From: Candidatus Enterovibrio escicola
GTDB taxonomy: Bacteria > Pseudomonadota > Gammaproteobacteria > Enterobacterales > Vibrionaceae
Assembly: GCF_002464935.1 (NCBI RefSeq)
Contig: NZ_NBYY01000009.1
Coordinates: forward strand, 310,001 to 374,000
Reading direction: 5' to 3'
DNA length: 64,000 nucleotides
Shown here: positions 39,511-50,889 of the stretch, piece by piece
How the letters are laid out: each line of letters starts with the position of its first letter
How positions within the stretch are numbered: the stretch's first letter is position 1
Position numbers and translations under genes: made by a program
The notes under the pieces: model-generated
What the model saw: only the letters and a program-made list of their open reading frames with translations
Databases searched by the model: none
Told to the model about the DNA's origin: nothing

Positions 39511-40734
39511 ATGAAAATGAGTTCTAGTGACCTAATACAGATTATATCAGAAGACAATTCAGTTTATGCAATTTTTGATGATAATAAGTCCTGTGAAATA
39601 AAATCTAAAAACATAATTTTACATTCTCCATCTGAACATATAATTGCATTTAATGAAGATGAAGTGTTAAAAGCAATAACAAAAATAGATGAACTAAAGA
39701 ACAATGGACTTTATCTGGGTGGGTATATTTCTTATGAGGCCGGATATTCTTTTGTTGATAAAAGAATCTCTACAAGTAAGAAAGGAAGCTCACAACCACT
39801 AGTAAATTTTTACGCATTCACTGAGATGGTTAAGTTATCTAAAAGTAACTTGAATAGATTACTAATAGATTCTCTAAAAAAGGATAATCAAAGATTATCC
39901 ATACATAATCTTACTCTTAACGAGAGTAAAGATAAATACAATAACTCAATAAATAAAATAATCGAATATATAACGTCTGGTGATACGTACCAAGTTAACT
40001 ACACTTTAAAATATAAGTTCGACTTAGAAGGATCTCCTTTAGCATTGTATGCTAGCTTACGAAATAGGCAAAGTGTTAATTATGGAGCCTTCTTAAACTT
40101 TAAGAAAGAGAAAATACTGTCTATTTCTCCAGAATTGTTTATCGAGAAATATGCAAAATCAATCAAATCAAAACCCATGAAAGGTACAGCTAGAAGAGGT
40201 GATAGTGTTGAGGAAGATAATAGGATAATTCACTTCATGAGGAACGACCCTAAAACAATATCTGAAAATATAATAATTGTAGATTTGATCAGGAATGATT
40301 TAGGTAGGATATGTGATTCAGGAAGCATTAAAGTTGAAAATGTATTTGAAATTCAATCATTCGAAACTGTTCATCAAATGGTATCTACAGTTAGAGGAAA
40401 AATTGATGAAAATATCTCATTCCTCAATGTGATGAAGGGAATTTTTCCATGTGGATCAATTACCGGAGCTCCAAAGTTAAGAACGATGGAGATCATAAAC
40501 GAGTTAGAATCCGAAGATCGCGGAGTCTATACTGGAGCAATAGGATTCATAATACCAAATAACAATTTCTGCTTTAATGTTCCAATTAGGACAATCAGAA
40601 CACTAAATGGGAAATGTGAAATGGGTATAGGGAGTGGAATAACATCTGATAGTCACGCTGAAAAAGAATTCGATGAATGCTTACTAAAGGCAAAGTTTTT
40701 AACTGAAAGAAATGATAAATTTTATTTAATATAA
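39511..40734 (+). CDS. pabB: aminodeoxychorismate synthase component I
   Basis: 407 residues, shorter than typical Vibrio PabB (about 450 or more). It converts chorismate plus ammonia from PabA to 4-amino-4-deoxychorismate, the precursor of p-aminobenzoate and folate. Chorismate-binding motifs are intact: KPMKGTARRG (Lys224, the residue that marks PabB-type rather than TrpE-type enzymes), DLIRNDLGRIC, ETVHQMVSTV, FPCGSITGAPK, and the C-terminal PIRTIRT and GIGSGITSDS. Codon use is strikingly AT-rich against neighbours such as epmA and nadB, which suggests transfer from a low-GC source. It is followed by a broken pabC and by pabA. Confidence 0.93.
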   Translation: MKMSSSDLIQIISEDNSVYAIFDDNKSCEIKSKNIILHSPSEHIIAFNEDEVLKAITKIDELKNNGLYLGGYISYEAGYSFVDKRISTSKKGSSQPLVNFYAFTEMVKLSKSNLNRLLIDSLKKDNQRLSIHNLTLNESKDKYNNSINKIIEYITSGDTYQVNYTLKYKFDLEGSPLALYASLRNRQSVNYGAFLNFKKEKILSISPELFIEKYAKSIKSKPMKGTARRGDSVEEDNRIIHFMRNDPKTISENIIIVDLIRNDLGRICDSGSIKVENVFEIQSFETVHQMVSTVRGKIDENISFLNVMKGIFPCGSITGAPKLRTMEIINELESEDRGVYTGAIGFIIPNNNFCFNVPIRTIRTLNGKCEMGIGSGITSDSHAEKEFDECLLKAKFLTERNDKFYLI

Positions 40735-41353
40735 ACACATTAAGTTTAATGTTATTGAAAGAGTTTTTTATAATCCAGGACATCACTTAAATAGGTTAGG
40801 TAGATCAACTATGATTTTAAATTTCATTTATAATGACAATGTCATATTTAATAAGCTTACTGATATAACACTAAATTTAAAAGAAAGTATTCATGAATAC
40901 TTACGTAAATATATACTAGGACGACAAATCAAAAATAACTCATTAACCTATTATTTAATTCATTGGATATAATGACGTATATATAAATAATGTAAATATT
41001 AACTATAGTTCTGTTTATTAGTACCATAAAACGTCGATGAGAAAACTATATGAATATGAATATAAATATCTATTAACAATGGATTATATGACGTTATCTT
41101 TTGAATGAAATTGGTACAGTTGTGGAAGCAAGTCGTCATAATGTTTCTATCAAGAAAGATAGATATCTATTCACACTACCTTGCTCGTCTGGGAATTTAA
41201 ATGGTATTTATAGATAGGACTTAATATCTAATAATTTTATTTTTGAAAAAGAGATTAGTGTTAAGGAGTTATTTGATGCTGATAAAATGTATCTTACTAA
41301 TCCAGCTATAGGTATAGTAGATATAAGTTCGTGTAAAGACATGGAGAACTAAA
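40735..41353 (+). pseudogene. pabC: aminodeoxychorismate lyase (class IV aminotransferase), decayed
   Basis: Two readable pieces remain between pabB and pabA. The first (about 40751-40960) reads ERVFYNPGHHLNRLGRSTMILNF, resembling the start of class IV PLP aminotransferases. The second (about 41100-41350) reads NEIGTVVEASRHNVSIKKDRYLFT, then SSGNLNGIYR, EKEISVKELFDADKMYLTNPAIGIV, matching their C-terminal half. The middle, with the PLP lysine, is lost, and there are stops. The product would turn aminodeoxychorismate into p-aminobenzoate, so a second lyase elsewhere would be needed. Confidence 0.75.
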
Positions 41354-41944
41354 ATGCTTTGCTTGATTGATAATTATGATTCATTCACTTATAACATTGT
41401 CCAATATCTACAAATACTAGGTGGGAAACCTTTAGTTATTAAAAATGATGAAATGACTATTCAAGAAATAATGGATATTCCACCTAGCAAACTTATTATA
41501 TCACCAGGACCATGCACTCCAAAGGAGTCGGGGGTTTCTCTTGGTCTTATATCTCATTTAAGAGGAAAGATTCCAATCTTAGGTGTATGTCTTGGTCATC
41601 AAGTTATAGCTGAAGCATTTGGAGGAAAAGTAGTTCTATCAAGACGTGTTATGCACGGTAAAGTATCCGAAATTAAACACAACAATAAGGGAGTTTTTAA
41701 GGGAGTTCCATGTCCATTTAAAGTCAATAGATATCATTCATTAATAGTGGAAAGAGAATCTTTACCAAAAGATCTGGAAATAACGGCATGGTGTGAAAGT
41801 GACGATTATGGGTTTGAAATAATGGGTTTGAGGCATGCAAGATATGATATAGAAGGTGTTCAATTTCATCCAGAGTCTATTTTTACTGAATTTGGACTGA
41901 AAATTATAAAAACATTTCTTTATAGAAAATATGGGCGTTGCTGA
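41354..41944 (+). CDS. pabA: aminodeoxychorismate synthase component II (glutamine amidotransferase)
   Basis: 196 residues. It supplies ammonia from glutamine to PabB. The class I amidotransferase triad is visible: Cys79 in GVCLGHQ, His172 and Glu174 in QFHPES. The N-terminal block LIDNYDSFTYN is also intact. It is AT-rich like pabB. The last three residues (Gly-Arg-Cys) and the TGA stop come from the IS5 right end that begins at 41934 (GGCGTTGCTGATTAAAT), so an IS insertion has set the C-terminus. The catalytic core is unaffected. Confidence 0.93.
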   Translation: MLCLIDNYDSFTYNIVQYLQILGGKPLVIKNDEMTIQEIMDIPPSKLIISPGPCTPKESGVSLGLISHLRGKIPILGVCLGHQVIAEAFGGKVVLSRRVMHGKVSEIKHNNKGVFKGVPCPFKVNRYHSLIVERESLPKDLEITAWCESDDYGFEIMGLRHARYDIEGVQFHPESIFTEFGLKIIKTFLYRKYGRC

Positions 41945-42895
41945 TTAAATTAAGCTTATAATACACTGATCCAACTATTTTTACAGTCTTAATTTATTTG
42001 CTAGCGAACAGGCATACCGAGTTTTATAACTCTGTCCATCGCTTTCATATTTACCAACGATTCACCAACTTGAGCATTCTAATTACGAAGGGTGAGTTGA
42101 GGGCTGAGCAACTGTTTATAGCAAAATATTGCTGTCTCTGCTAATGAGCTTTTGTGATAATCCCTGTCCTTTTTCCACTCCACTCGTTTATTATCTTTCA
42201 ACGCCTTTAGCGCTTCATTTTTAGGATGCCCTTCCTCCCAGTACCCCGAGTTGCTTCGAGGTGGAATACTGGGTGTTATTTCTTTGTTTTTAGTACGTGG
42301 TGACATGTTTTTGTGTAAGAAGCTCCATCAGCACTTACTTGCTGTATCTTACATCGTAATGGGTTAAGCAATGTAGATAAAACAGCACTGTCACCCACAG
42401 AAACTGGGCTAACTTCTGCAAGAATAACCGCATGAGTAGACAAATCAACGCAAGATGAAGTTTGCGTCAGATATTTCACTTCTCCTTACCATATTTACGC
42501 ATTTCCCATTCATCTTAGTCATATATTTTTAAGCCTGTATCATCAATAACGACATGGTCGACAGCTCCTCGACTCAGCAAACGGTACTTAACTTCTACGG
42601 TCTTCGAACGTTTACTAATGTAAGTGTATGTAAGGGATTCCAGCGGAACATTCATCAACGTAAAAACCGCATTGAGAAAGTATTCTCATCCACGAAGGGG
42701 GAGCTTAAAAATACCTTTAACCATCAGTACAATCTTAATCAAGGTATCCGAAAATATAAACCCACGTCCGTGATGACCGTGATGCTTTAGACATTGCCAT
42801 GCCTTAATGGCAGTGACGTATATCCAAAAAGTAACTTAGCATCGGTTTACTAATGCTTGTTATATTATTTCCAGTTGCTGATCTTGTGCTTGGCA
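41934..42895 (-). mobile_element. IS5-family (IS903 group) copy, 5'-truncated
   Basis: The right end lies at 41934. Minus-strand pieces include ERKSLAETAIFCYKQLLSPQLTL, RNKEITPSIPPRSNSGYWEEGHPKNEALKALKD (open at 42079-42306), SVGDSAVLSTLLNPLRCKIQQVSADGASYTKTCHHVL, and LNALRFNLSL and HGHHGRGFIFSDT farther up. Frame breaks throughout. The left ~40 bp are missing where ISAs1 sequence begins. Confidence 0.88.
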
Positions 42896-42904
42896 TGACC
42901 TCAT

Positions 42905-43199
42905 TACCAAGGAGATAACTGGAGATTTTATGGCTCAGAGAAAGCTAACAAAAATCGTCATAGTTGGGAACTACCGTGCAGTTAAAAAGAAGTCAGTCAA
43001 AATTGGAGTATCGTTATTACTTATTACATCAGCTCAGCAACGTTGGTATTAAAGCAAGTAGTTGACGCAATCAGAGAACATTCTAGGATAGAATCCATGC
43101 ACTATATCTTGGATCTTAGTATGCAAGAAGATGCTTTCCAGATTTATTGCGAGAATGCCATAGAAAACTTGATTGACCGTAAAACACATGACCTTAAAT
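42905..43199 (+). mobile_element. ISAs1-family transposase C-terminal fragment
   Basis: The stretch at about 43060-43197 reads DAIREHSRIESMHYILDLSMQEDAFQIYCENAIENLIDR, which is the ISAs1 C-terminal block (usually HWGIENxLHWVLDVxFxEDxxR). Only the 3' end remains, with frame breaks before it. It directly abuts an IS982 copy. Confidence 0.65.
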
Positions 43200-43893
43200 A
43201 ACCTGATCTATGCATAAGAAATGAACTAAATACCCAAGTCGAGATTTAATCGTTTAAAAAACTATTGCCTGCATAAGGACTTCAGCATGAATAACTTAGA
43301 CGCTATTTTCGTTGATATCGACGACTTCTGCTAGACTTTCCTACCTGCATGGGAAAAACACCTAATTTCTTCTGGTATCAAACAAAAAACAAGCTTTCTT
43401 ACCTCTCAGTTAGCGAAGTGATGACCATAGTGATAGCTTTCTATCAATCTGGGTATCGATACTTCAAAAGCTATTACATCCACTTTATTTGTCGCTACCT
43501 CACCAACGAATCCCCTAAATTAGTTAGCTAAACGAGGATGCTTAATCTCATACAAGGTGTTCTGGTTCCGCTTTGTTCTTACCTCACTCACCGTCAGGCA
43601 AAGCCGACCGAGATTACCTTCGTTGATTCTTCCAAGCTACAGGTTTGTCACAACCTACGCATTCTCAGACATCATGTTTTTAAGGTACCAAGAAGCGAGG
43701 AAAAGGAACGATAAGGTGTTTCTACAGCTTCAAATTACACCTTATTATCAATAACTAAGCATTATCTCAGTTAAAGTTATGACGGCTAACGTGGATGATA
43801 GAAAGCCTGTATCAGAAATGGTTGACGAGCTTTGGGGGTGTTGATACGGAGATAAAGATTATATCTCTGGTCCATTGGAGCGGGAACTTGCAG
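43200..43893 (+). mobile_element. IS982 copy, 3'-truncated
   Basis: Starts at AACCTGATCTATGCATAAG and runs to the ERELAG block (about 694 bp). The pieces DIDDFCxTF, SYRYFKSYYIHFICRYLTNESPKLVS and FVDSSKLQVCHNLRIL are in the usual order but out of frame with each other. The last third of the element, carrying the catalytic Glu, is missing. Confidence 0.85.
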
Positions 43894-43934
43894 GCTTTTT
43901 TTCAGTAACCAAACAGTGAATACGCATGCAGATG

Positions 43935-43968
43935 ATCTAGACTTCCCTATGGAAAATAGGTAAGCCTA
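43935..43968 (-). terminator. possible nadB terminator hairpin
   Basis: An imperfect 14-bp stem (CTAGGCTTACCTAT with CATAGGGAAGTCTAG, two mismatches) lies 10-40 bases past the nadB stop. It has no T-run on the minus strand, so the call is tentative. Confidence 0.3.
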
Positions 43969-43977
43969 GATAACGAA

Positions 43978-45594
43978 TTAGACAAGGAAGTCAGGAACCA
44001 AAATGGTTGGGCCACTATTTTCCTGTTTGTCAGGATAATCTATATTGTAATGTAGACCTCGGCTTTCCTTACGGGCCATCGCGCACCGCACCATAAGTTC
44101 GGCCACCTGAAGTAAATTACGTAATTCTAATAAATTGTTAGATACTCTAAAATTGCTGTAGTACTCATTAGTTTCTTGTTTTAGGAGTTCAATACGATGC
44201 AAAGCACGCTCAAGACGTTTTGTAGATCGGACAATACCGACATAGTCCCACATGAACAAACGCAGTTCATGCCAGTTGTGTTGAATCACCACTTCTTCAT
44301 CGGAACAAGATACTAGGCTGTCATCCCAATGCGGGAGTTCTGTTGGGATTTCAGCAGTTGCGGCGTTAGCACCAATATGCATAGCTGCGGCCCAAGCATA
44401 AACAACACATTCTAACAGCGAGTTGGAAGCCATACGGTTTGAACCGTGAAGTCCGGTGTAACTGACTTCACCGATAGCATATAGCCCATTCAAATCTGTT
44501 TTTCCATTTTTATCGACCATGACACCACCACAAGTGTAGTGCGCGGCAGGAACAATTGGAATAACATCTTTGGTTAGATCAAAACCATATGTTCTTAATT
44601 TTCCGTAAATTGTTGGAAAATGCTTTGTAATGAACATGGAATCCTTGTGACTGATGTCGAGGTACATACAGTCGGCACCTAAACGTTTCATTTCATAATC
44701 AATCGTGCGGGCAACCACATCACGAGGTGCTAACTCACAACGCTTATCAAAGTCAGGCATAAAGCGTGTGCCATCAGGGCGTCTTAGGTAGGCACCTTCA
44801 CCACGTAATGCTTCTGTAAGAAGGAAGTTGCGTGCTTCTGGGTGGAATAGGCAAGTAGGATGGAACTGGTTGAATTCAAGATTGGCAACTCTACAACCTG
44901 CACGCCATGCCATGGCAATACCGTCTCCTGAAGAGACATCAGGATTAGAGGTGTATTGGTATACCTTGGAGGCGCCACCAGTCGCCAGCACAACGAATTT
45001 AGCACGCACAGTTTCTACGAGTTCACGATCTCGATTCCACACATAGGCACCTAAAACGCGGTTCGAGCCCATAATACCAATCTTCTTACGTGTGATAAGG
45101 TCGAGCGCGTTATGACGTTCCAGTACGGAGATATTTGGGTACTGAAGAATGTTTTCCTGCAAGGATGTTTGTACCGCCATGCCTGTTGCATCTGCAGTAT
45201 GCAGAATGCGACGATGACTATGACCGCCTTCACGAGTTAGGTGGTATTTAGGGAGGTTATCGTTATCATTGTCTTCTCGATCAAAAGGCACACCTCCATC
45301 AATTAACCATTGCACACACTCTTTAGCATTTTCGGCAATAAAATTAACCACATTTTCATCGCAAATCCCGTCACCTGCCATTCTCGTGTCTTGCGCGTGT
45401 GATTCTGTCGAGTCACTTTCGTCAAATACCGCAGCAATCCCGCCCTGCGCGTAGGAGGTAGCCCCTTCACTGCTAAGTCCTTTACTCAAAACCAGCACTT
45501 TCTGGCTAGGTGCGAGATGCAGTGCTAAAGAAAGTCCCGCAGCACCGCTGCCTATAATCAGTACGTCACAAATTTTTTCTCGTTGATTGCTCAT
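43978..45594 (-). CDS. nadB: L-aspartate oxidase
   Basis: 538 residues, full length. FAD enzyme that oxidises aspartate to iminoaspartate, the first step of NAD synthesis. The FAD-binding motif [12 protein letters not shown] is near residue 14, the active-site block [10 protein letters not shown] near residue 120, [16 protein letters not shown] near residue 205, and [10 protein letters not shown] near residue 350. In related bacteria nadB is divergent from rpoE. Here it has moved next to rng, evidence of rearrangement. Confidence 0.97.
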   Translation of the reverse strand: MSNQREKICDVLIIGSGAAGLSLALHLAPSQKVLVLSKGLSSEGATSYAQGGIAAVFDESDSTESHAQDTRMAGDGICDENVVNFIAENAKECVQWLIDGGVPFDREDNDNDNLPKYHLTREGGHSHRRILHTADATGMAVQTSLQENILQYPNISVLERHNALDLITRKKIGIMGSNRVLGAYVWNRDRELVETVRAKFVVLATGGASKVYQYTSNPDVSSGDGIAMAWRAGCRVANLEFNQFHPTCLFHPEARNFLLTEALRGEGAYLRRPDGTRFMPDFDKRCELAPRDVVARTIDYEMKRLGADCMYLDISHKDSMFITKHFPTIYGKLRTYGFDLTKDVIPIVPAAHYTCGGVMVDKNGKTDLNGLYAIGEVSYTGLHGSNRMASNSLLECVVYAWAAAMHIGANAATAEIPTELPHWDDSLVSCSDEEVVIQHNWHELRLFMWDYVGIVRSTKRLERALHRIELLKQETNEYYSNFRVSNNLLELRNLLQVAELMVRCAMARKESRGLHYNIDYPDKQENSGPTILVPDFLV

Positions 45595-45981
45595 TAACTA
45601 TGTATTCCTTCAACGCGAGCTAAATGATTTCCACGATTTATAATCGCTTCCTTCGAGACAGCGTGCTTTTCTCAGACCAACTAAAGAGAGTTTACACTAA
45701 TCTTGAATGTTGGAGAATATTTAGATAATACTGTATATGATGAAATGAATACTTTCTGTACACTAACGTTAGCGCATATCATTGAGTAGATGATTATAGA
45801 GTATAATGCTCAATGGCGTTGTTTCCCCAAGGGGGCATTATCCGTATCAAGATTTGGAAATAATACCCTAATTGCCACAGTGACAATGGCGCGTACATAA
45901 TAAGAACGATGAAGACCAATTTATCAAACAGGGCTACACATTAGGTGAAGCTTATCCTTATACGGTTACAGCGATTTATCA
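45595..45981. other. nadB-rng intergenic region with a short IS5 end
   Basis: No gene. At 45815-45830 the sequence GGCGTTGTTTCCCC matches the IS5 left terminus, but the following sequence is not IS5. It is a solo end or excision scar. Confidence 0.5.
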
Positions 45982-47451
45982 TTACATCATGACAACATCA
46001 AATTGCTCGTGGGTATATTGTTGTTTAACATAGACTTTCACTTGTTTACCAATAAAAACTTCAAGTTCTGCAACTACATGTGATTTTTCACCTTTGAGAG
46101 CTTCACCAACTTCGGATGAGGCATAAATCACAAATTTATCTGCATCATTCGTGTGCTTAACGCGCGTAATTTCACGTAAAACTTCATAACATACCGTCTC
46201 CACAGTTTTCACTGTGCCACGACCGACACACGTAGGACACTGTTTACAGAGGACGTGTTCGATGCTTTCCCGTGTACGTTTACGTGTCATTTCAACCAAA
46301 CCAAGCTGAGTAAAACCATTGATGCTTGTTTTTACTCGGTCTTTCAATAACGCTTGTTTCAAAGCTTGCAGCACACGTTGACGATGTTCATCGATATTCA
46401 TATCGATGAAATCAATGACAATAATTCCTCCCAAGTTCCGTAAGCGAAGTTGACGGGCAATTGCACCCGTTGCCTCAATATTAGTATTGAAGATTGTCTC
46501 TTCGAGATTACGACGTCCCACAAACGCACCCGTATTGATATCAATGGTTATCATAGCTTCTGTTTGGTCGATGATGAGATAGCCACCGGACTTCATTTCC
46601 ACCTTACGATCCAATGAACGTTGAATTTCATTTTCAGCATCATACATGTCGAAGAGTGGTTTATCTCCAATATAGAGTTCCAGTTTATGATTGAGCTCAG
46701 GTGCAAATTCTTCACTGAATTCTCTCAGAACATTTAAGGTGCTACGTGAATCAACTCGAATAATCTCTATTTCAGAGTAGAGAAAATCACGCAAAATTCG
46801 CTGGGCAAGCCCCAACTCACTGTACAGCATTGATGTAGACAAACACTTACTGCATCGTTCTAGAACTTTATTCCATAAGCATTTTAAAAAAGCAGCATCA
46901 TGCGCCATTTCTGAAGCAGACGCACCCTCTGCCGCCGTACGGATAATAAAGCCACCCAAGTCATCACAGTATTCAGATACAATATACTTCAACCGCGCAC
47001 GTTCGGCGTCATTTTCGATACGTTGTGACACACCTACGTGGGATATCCTTGGCATCAAAACTAAATAACGAGACGATAAGGTAATGTTTGTCGTTAAACG
47101 AGCCCCTTTTGTTCCAAGATGATCTTTAACCACTTGCACCACAATATCCTGACCTTGTCTAACAAGCTCTGAGATATTTCTTACTTGGAACTGCTGTTTT
47201 TCGTTTTCTGACACGCACTCAGTGCGTGGAATAATGTCGGAGGCATGCAGGAAAGCGGATTTATCAAAGCCAATGTCGACAAACGCAGCCTGCATACCAG
47301 GTAACACGCGACTAACTTTTCCCTTGTATATATTTCCAACGATGCCAAGCTTTGCTTCTCGTTCAATATGAATTTCCTGAAGACTGCTACCTTCAATCAT
47401 TGCAACACGTGTTTCCGTCGGAGTTACATTGATCAATAATTCTGCACCCAT
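45982..47451 (-). CDS. rng: ribonuclease G
   Basis: 489 residues, full length. Endoribonuclease that matures the 5' end of 16S rRNA and degrades some mRNAs. S1 domain starts ELLINVTPTETRVAMIEG and contains GNIYKGKVSRVLPGMQAAFVDIG. The catalytic part has DINTGAFVG and IVIDFIDM (the two magnesium-binding Asp regions), and the zinc link is CKQCPTCVGRG. In Vibrionaceae rng follows mreBCD and maf. Here mreD is 7.7 kb away across IS sequence and maf is not seen. Confidence 0.97.
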   Translation of the reverse strand: MGAELLINVTPTETRVAMIEGSSLQEIHIEREAKLGIVGNIYKGKVSRVLPGMQAAFVDIGFDKSAFLHASDIIPRTECVSENEKQQFQVRNISELVRQGQDIVVQVVKDHLGTKGARLTTNITLSSRYLVLMPRISHVGVSQRIENDAERARLKYIVSEYCDDLGGFIIRTAAEGASASEMAHDAAFLKCLWNKVLERCSKCLSTSMLYSELGLAQRILRDFLYSEIEIIRVDSRSTLNVLREFSEEFAPELNHKLELYIGDKPLFDMYDAENEIQRSLDRKVEMKSGGYLIIDQTEAMITIDINTGAFVGRRNLEETIFNTNIEATGAIARQLRLRNLGGIIVIDFIDMNIDEHRQRVLQALKQALLKDRVKTSINGFTQLGLVEMTRKRTRESIEHVLCKQCPTCVGRGTVKTVETVCYEVLREITRVKHTNDADKFVIYASSEVGEALKGEKSHVVAELEVFIGKQVKVYVKQQYTHEQFDVVMM

Positions 47452-47604
47452 ATATTTTCACCACGTAATTCTTTAAATTAGGTTAACAGCGCATCTGTAT
47501 TCAAATAACACTAGGACAATTAGCACATGATAGCTGCCATCTATCACATATCACGAAACGACCTATTAACCCATGAGTAGCCTAGTCAACACGAGCTACA
47601 AATA

Positions 47605-47909
47605 GAAAAAAACTAAATGCCAAAGTCACGATTTGATCTGTTAAATCCAATAATCAGTCATACAAGGACTTGAGCATGAATAATTTAGACGCTGTTTGCA
47701 CTGATGTCGACGATTTCTGTCAGGCTTTCCCTTTTGCTTAGAAAAACATCGGATTTCAGGTGCCAAAATAAGAAATAAACCTTCTCAGCTTTCAATCAGT
47801 GAGGTCATTACGATTATTACCTATTTCCATCAATCTGGATTGTCGTGACTTTAAAACGTATTATGTGCAACTTTTCTGCCGTCACCTAACAATATGATAT
47901 CCTGATTTA
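47605..47909 (+). mobile_element. divergent IS982 copy, left part (interrupted by Tn3-type transposon)
   Basis: A more diverged IS982 type: MNNLDAVCTDVDDFCQAF, RNKPSQLSISEVITIIT, YFHQSGLS. It breaks off at the target site ATTTA (47905-47909) and continues after the transposon at 51679. Confidence 0.8.
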
Positions 47910-47947
47910 GGGGTAGACAGGGAATTAGTAAATTATCCTACGCTAAG
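47910..47947 (+). repeat. Tn3-type left terminal inverted repeat
   Basis: 38 bp with the family's GGGG start and TAAG end. One mismatch to the right repeat at 51641-51678. Confidence 0.95.
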
Positions 47948-50865
47948 GGCTTGGCCAACGGTACTCTCCAGTTAATGCAATGTGCTCCCAACCCAAGGGC
48001 GATATATGCTGATGAAGCTTGTCATCAACCTCTATACCTTGTCTTCTAAGGGTTCCTACTGCTTTTTCCAAGTAGATTATATTCCAAAGAACAATTGCCG
48101 CTGTGACTAGATTTAAGCCGCTGGCGCTGTAGCGCTGTTGCTCAAAACTACGGTCTCTAATTTCACCCAGTTGGTTAAAAAAAACGGCACGTGCAAGCGC
48201 ATTACGAGCTTCACCTTTGTTTAAACCCACTTGGACTCGTCGTCTGAGCTCCGGACTTTGAATCCACTCCAGCATGAATAACGTACGCTCAAGCCGCCCA
48301 AACTCCCTTAGCGCGAGTGCTAGACCGTTTTGCCTCGGGTAACTTCCTAGCTTGCGCAAGATTAGAGACGCGCTCACAGATCCCTGTCTAATTGATGAGG
48401 CAAGCCTTAATATGTCATCCCAATAGTCTTCGATGAGTTTAATGTTGAGTTTCTGACCTATCATTGAAGACAATGCTGGAAGATCCTTTAAAATCGAGGC
48501 TGAAACAAATAGCTGCTTATCATTTAGATCTCTTATCCTTGGGGCAAAGCGAAAGCCAAGTAAATGGGTTAGCGCAAACACATGATCAGTAAACCCAGCC
48601 GTATCGGTATAGTATTCCTCTATGTCTGAGTTCAGACTCATGATAGAGAAGCCCGTCTAACACGTGGGTAGAATTACGTATTGCAGTGCTAATATTTTGA
48701 ACATAGTAAGGAGCGTATTGGTCAGATATATGAGTATAAATCTGTGAACCTGCTTTTTGACCATATTTAAGATTAACCCGTCCACCGTAACTACCACGAG
48801 CACCAACCTTAAAATTTTGGCCGTCAGATAACGATGTGGTGCCATCCCCCCAAACGTCAGAATATGAGTGACGTGACTGAAAATTAACTATCTCAGCTAA
48901 CGCCCCCGAGTACGTTTCATCTCTGACATACCAGGCTTGAAGCCAAGCTAGCTTAGAATAAGTGGTGCAAGGGCAGGCCTCAGACTTTTTGCTTAAACCT
49001 AAGTTAATAGCATCTGCCAAAACCGTAGTCAGTAGCTATGTTCTGTCGGGCGCTTCTTTGCCTGTTTTTAAGTGGTTAAACTGCTTCGTAAAGCCTGTCC
49101 ACTGGTCAATCTCTGCCAACAAGTCAGTGATTTTAATGTGTGGAAAAAGCCCTACAACCTTTGAAGCTAGAAGTTCGGTCTCATACGGAACAAGGCGTTT
49201 GAGTGATGAGACCCGCAAACCACTTTCAGAGATTGAGGCATCCGGTAATTCGCCCTTAGAAGCTAAGTCATTGATAGTTCCTAAGTTTTTGTTGAGTGTT
49301 AATAATCGCTCCTCAAGATAGCTCTCGCATCGAGGATCAATACTAACAGGTAAGGAGCGGTTCTTTTCCAGATTACGATATTCTGCTAGAAGCATCATAT
49401 AATCATAAAAGTCCTTGAATTGACGCGAACTGGTAATGTAAATATCCCCTGATTGTAATGCGGCTTTCAATTGAGTTAACGCACATATTTCATAGTAGTG
49501 TCTGTCGATAAGACCGTTGGTTGATACCACCGGTTTCCAGCGTTTAGGAATAAATTTTAACGGGGTATTGCTCGGCACACTACGTGTGTTTTCATTATTC
49601 ATCTGCTGTATTGTTTTTATTGCTTGTAGCAAATCAGAGGCTGATGGTGCCGCCTTTAAATTGAGAATATTCAACATGGCCGGTGTATAGCGCCGTAATG
49701 TTCGATAGCCGTCAGCTACAAAGTGCAAAACATCATAGTTGTTGCTAGTAGTAAGTTGTGTGGCCTTGCCAAGGCTATTTTCAAACTGGCTCCAGGGCAT
49801 TACATTTTCTATTGCATCAAATGGGTTCATCCCTTCCCGTTTAGCCGTGATCAGCGCTTGCCCTCTTTTCTGGAACTGATTGAGCTGGTGATGAATATCT
49901 TTTGACGACTGCTGTAGCTTCTTTGTTTGCGTTCGTTTTGCTTTATTGAAAATCTGGTTAATAAAGCGATCATGTAAATCTACTATCTGATCTATCAGGG
50001 TTGCGCGAGCTTCAACTGCAATTGCAGCTAACGTGGCATAGAGTCTGTTCGATTCGAATTTTGATAAATCCTTAGTCGTCATCTTCCCTCCCTCACGGGA
50101 GATTTTTAACAATCGATTTTGATGTATAAGTCGGCCTAAGCCATCAGGCAAATCAAGACCTTCAACGACGGAAAGTCGTTCTATGTGTAATAAGATATGT
50201 TTTGTATTTGCCTTCAATGGAGGTTGGCGCAGCCATACTAGTGTCGAAGTATGAGTTTTATCATGATAATCTAATAAACTGTTTAATGCTGTTTTTTGAT
50301 TTTTAGTCAGTGCATTTGTAAGTGTCGAATAAACCCGCTTGCGTCCTGCAGTTAATGATTTAATACAAACACGCTCAATGACCGAAATCGAGGGAACTAA
50401 AACTCCCTCATGGCGAAGCCAAATAACCATGGCTCTAGCCAGTTCTATGCCTTTATCAGTTCGAGTTGCTAGCTCTGTTAAGTATTCAGTCACTCTTTCT
50501 CGGAGAACTGTTGTAAATGGAGTTAAATCGAAAAATTCATATAATTCCTTAAAGTGCTCCCATCGAGTCGTTGGTCGTTCACTGTAATCGTGCCACTTAC
50601 TCACATCGATCTTAAGATTCTTGGCCACCATCGTAACTAAATTTGCGTTAGGCATTACACCAACTTCGATTACTGCACTAGTGTAATCGAGATAACAAAG
50701 CTGAAGGGCAAATCCAAGTTTGTTTGCATCACCTCGTCGTTTATCGATGAGATCTTTTTCTTTTTGTGTGAATGACGTTAACCGAATTAGCGTCGATTCA
50801 TCGCCCGGAATACTTTTTAGCTCCTCACGCTCTAGTTGAGTTAACAATGGTTGTTTGCGTGGCAT
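47943..50865 (-). pseudogene. tnpA: Tn3-family transposase with a nonsense codon and a frameshift
   Basis: About 970 codons in all, the normal size. From the ATG at 50865 the first 609 codons are open (MPRKQPLLTQLEREEL...). A TAG at 49036-49038 then interrupts in frame, right after KEAPDRT, where a Leu codon is expected before [14 protein letters not shown]. The frame continues to about 48630, with the conserved [23 protein letters not shown] and [12 protein letters not shown]. There a one-base insertion shifts the frame. The rest, from [21 protein letters not shown] to the end, is readable, including the final [15 protein letters not shown]. Two mutations alone separate it from a working gene, so decay is recent. 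Confidence 0.95.
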
Positions 50866-50889
50866 GCAAACTTTCCTCTATTGTAAAAA

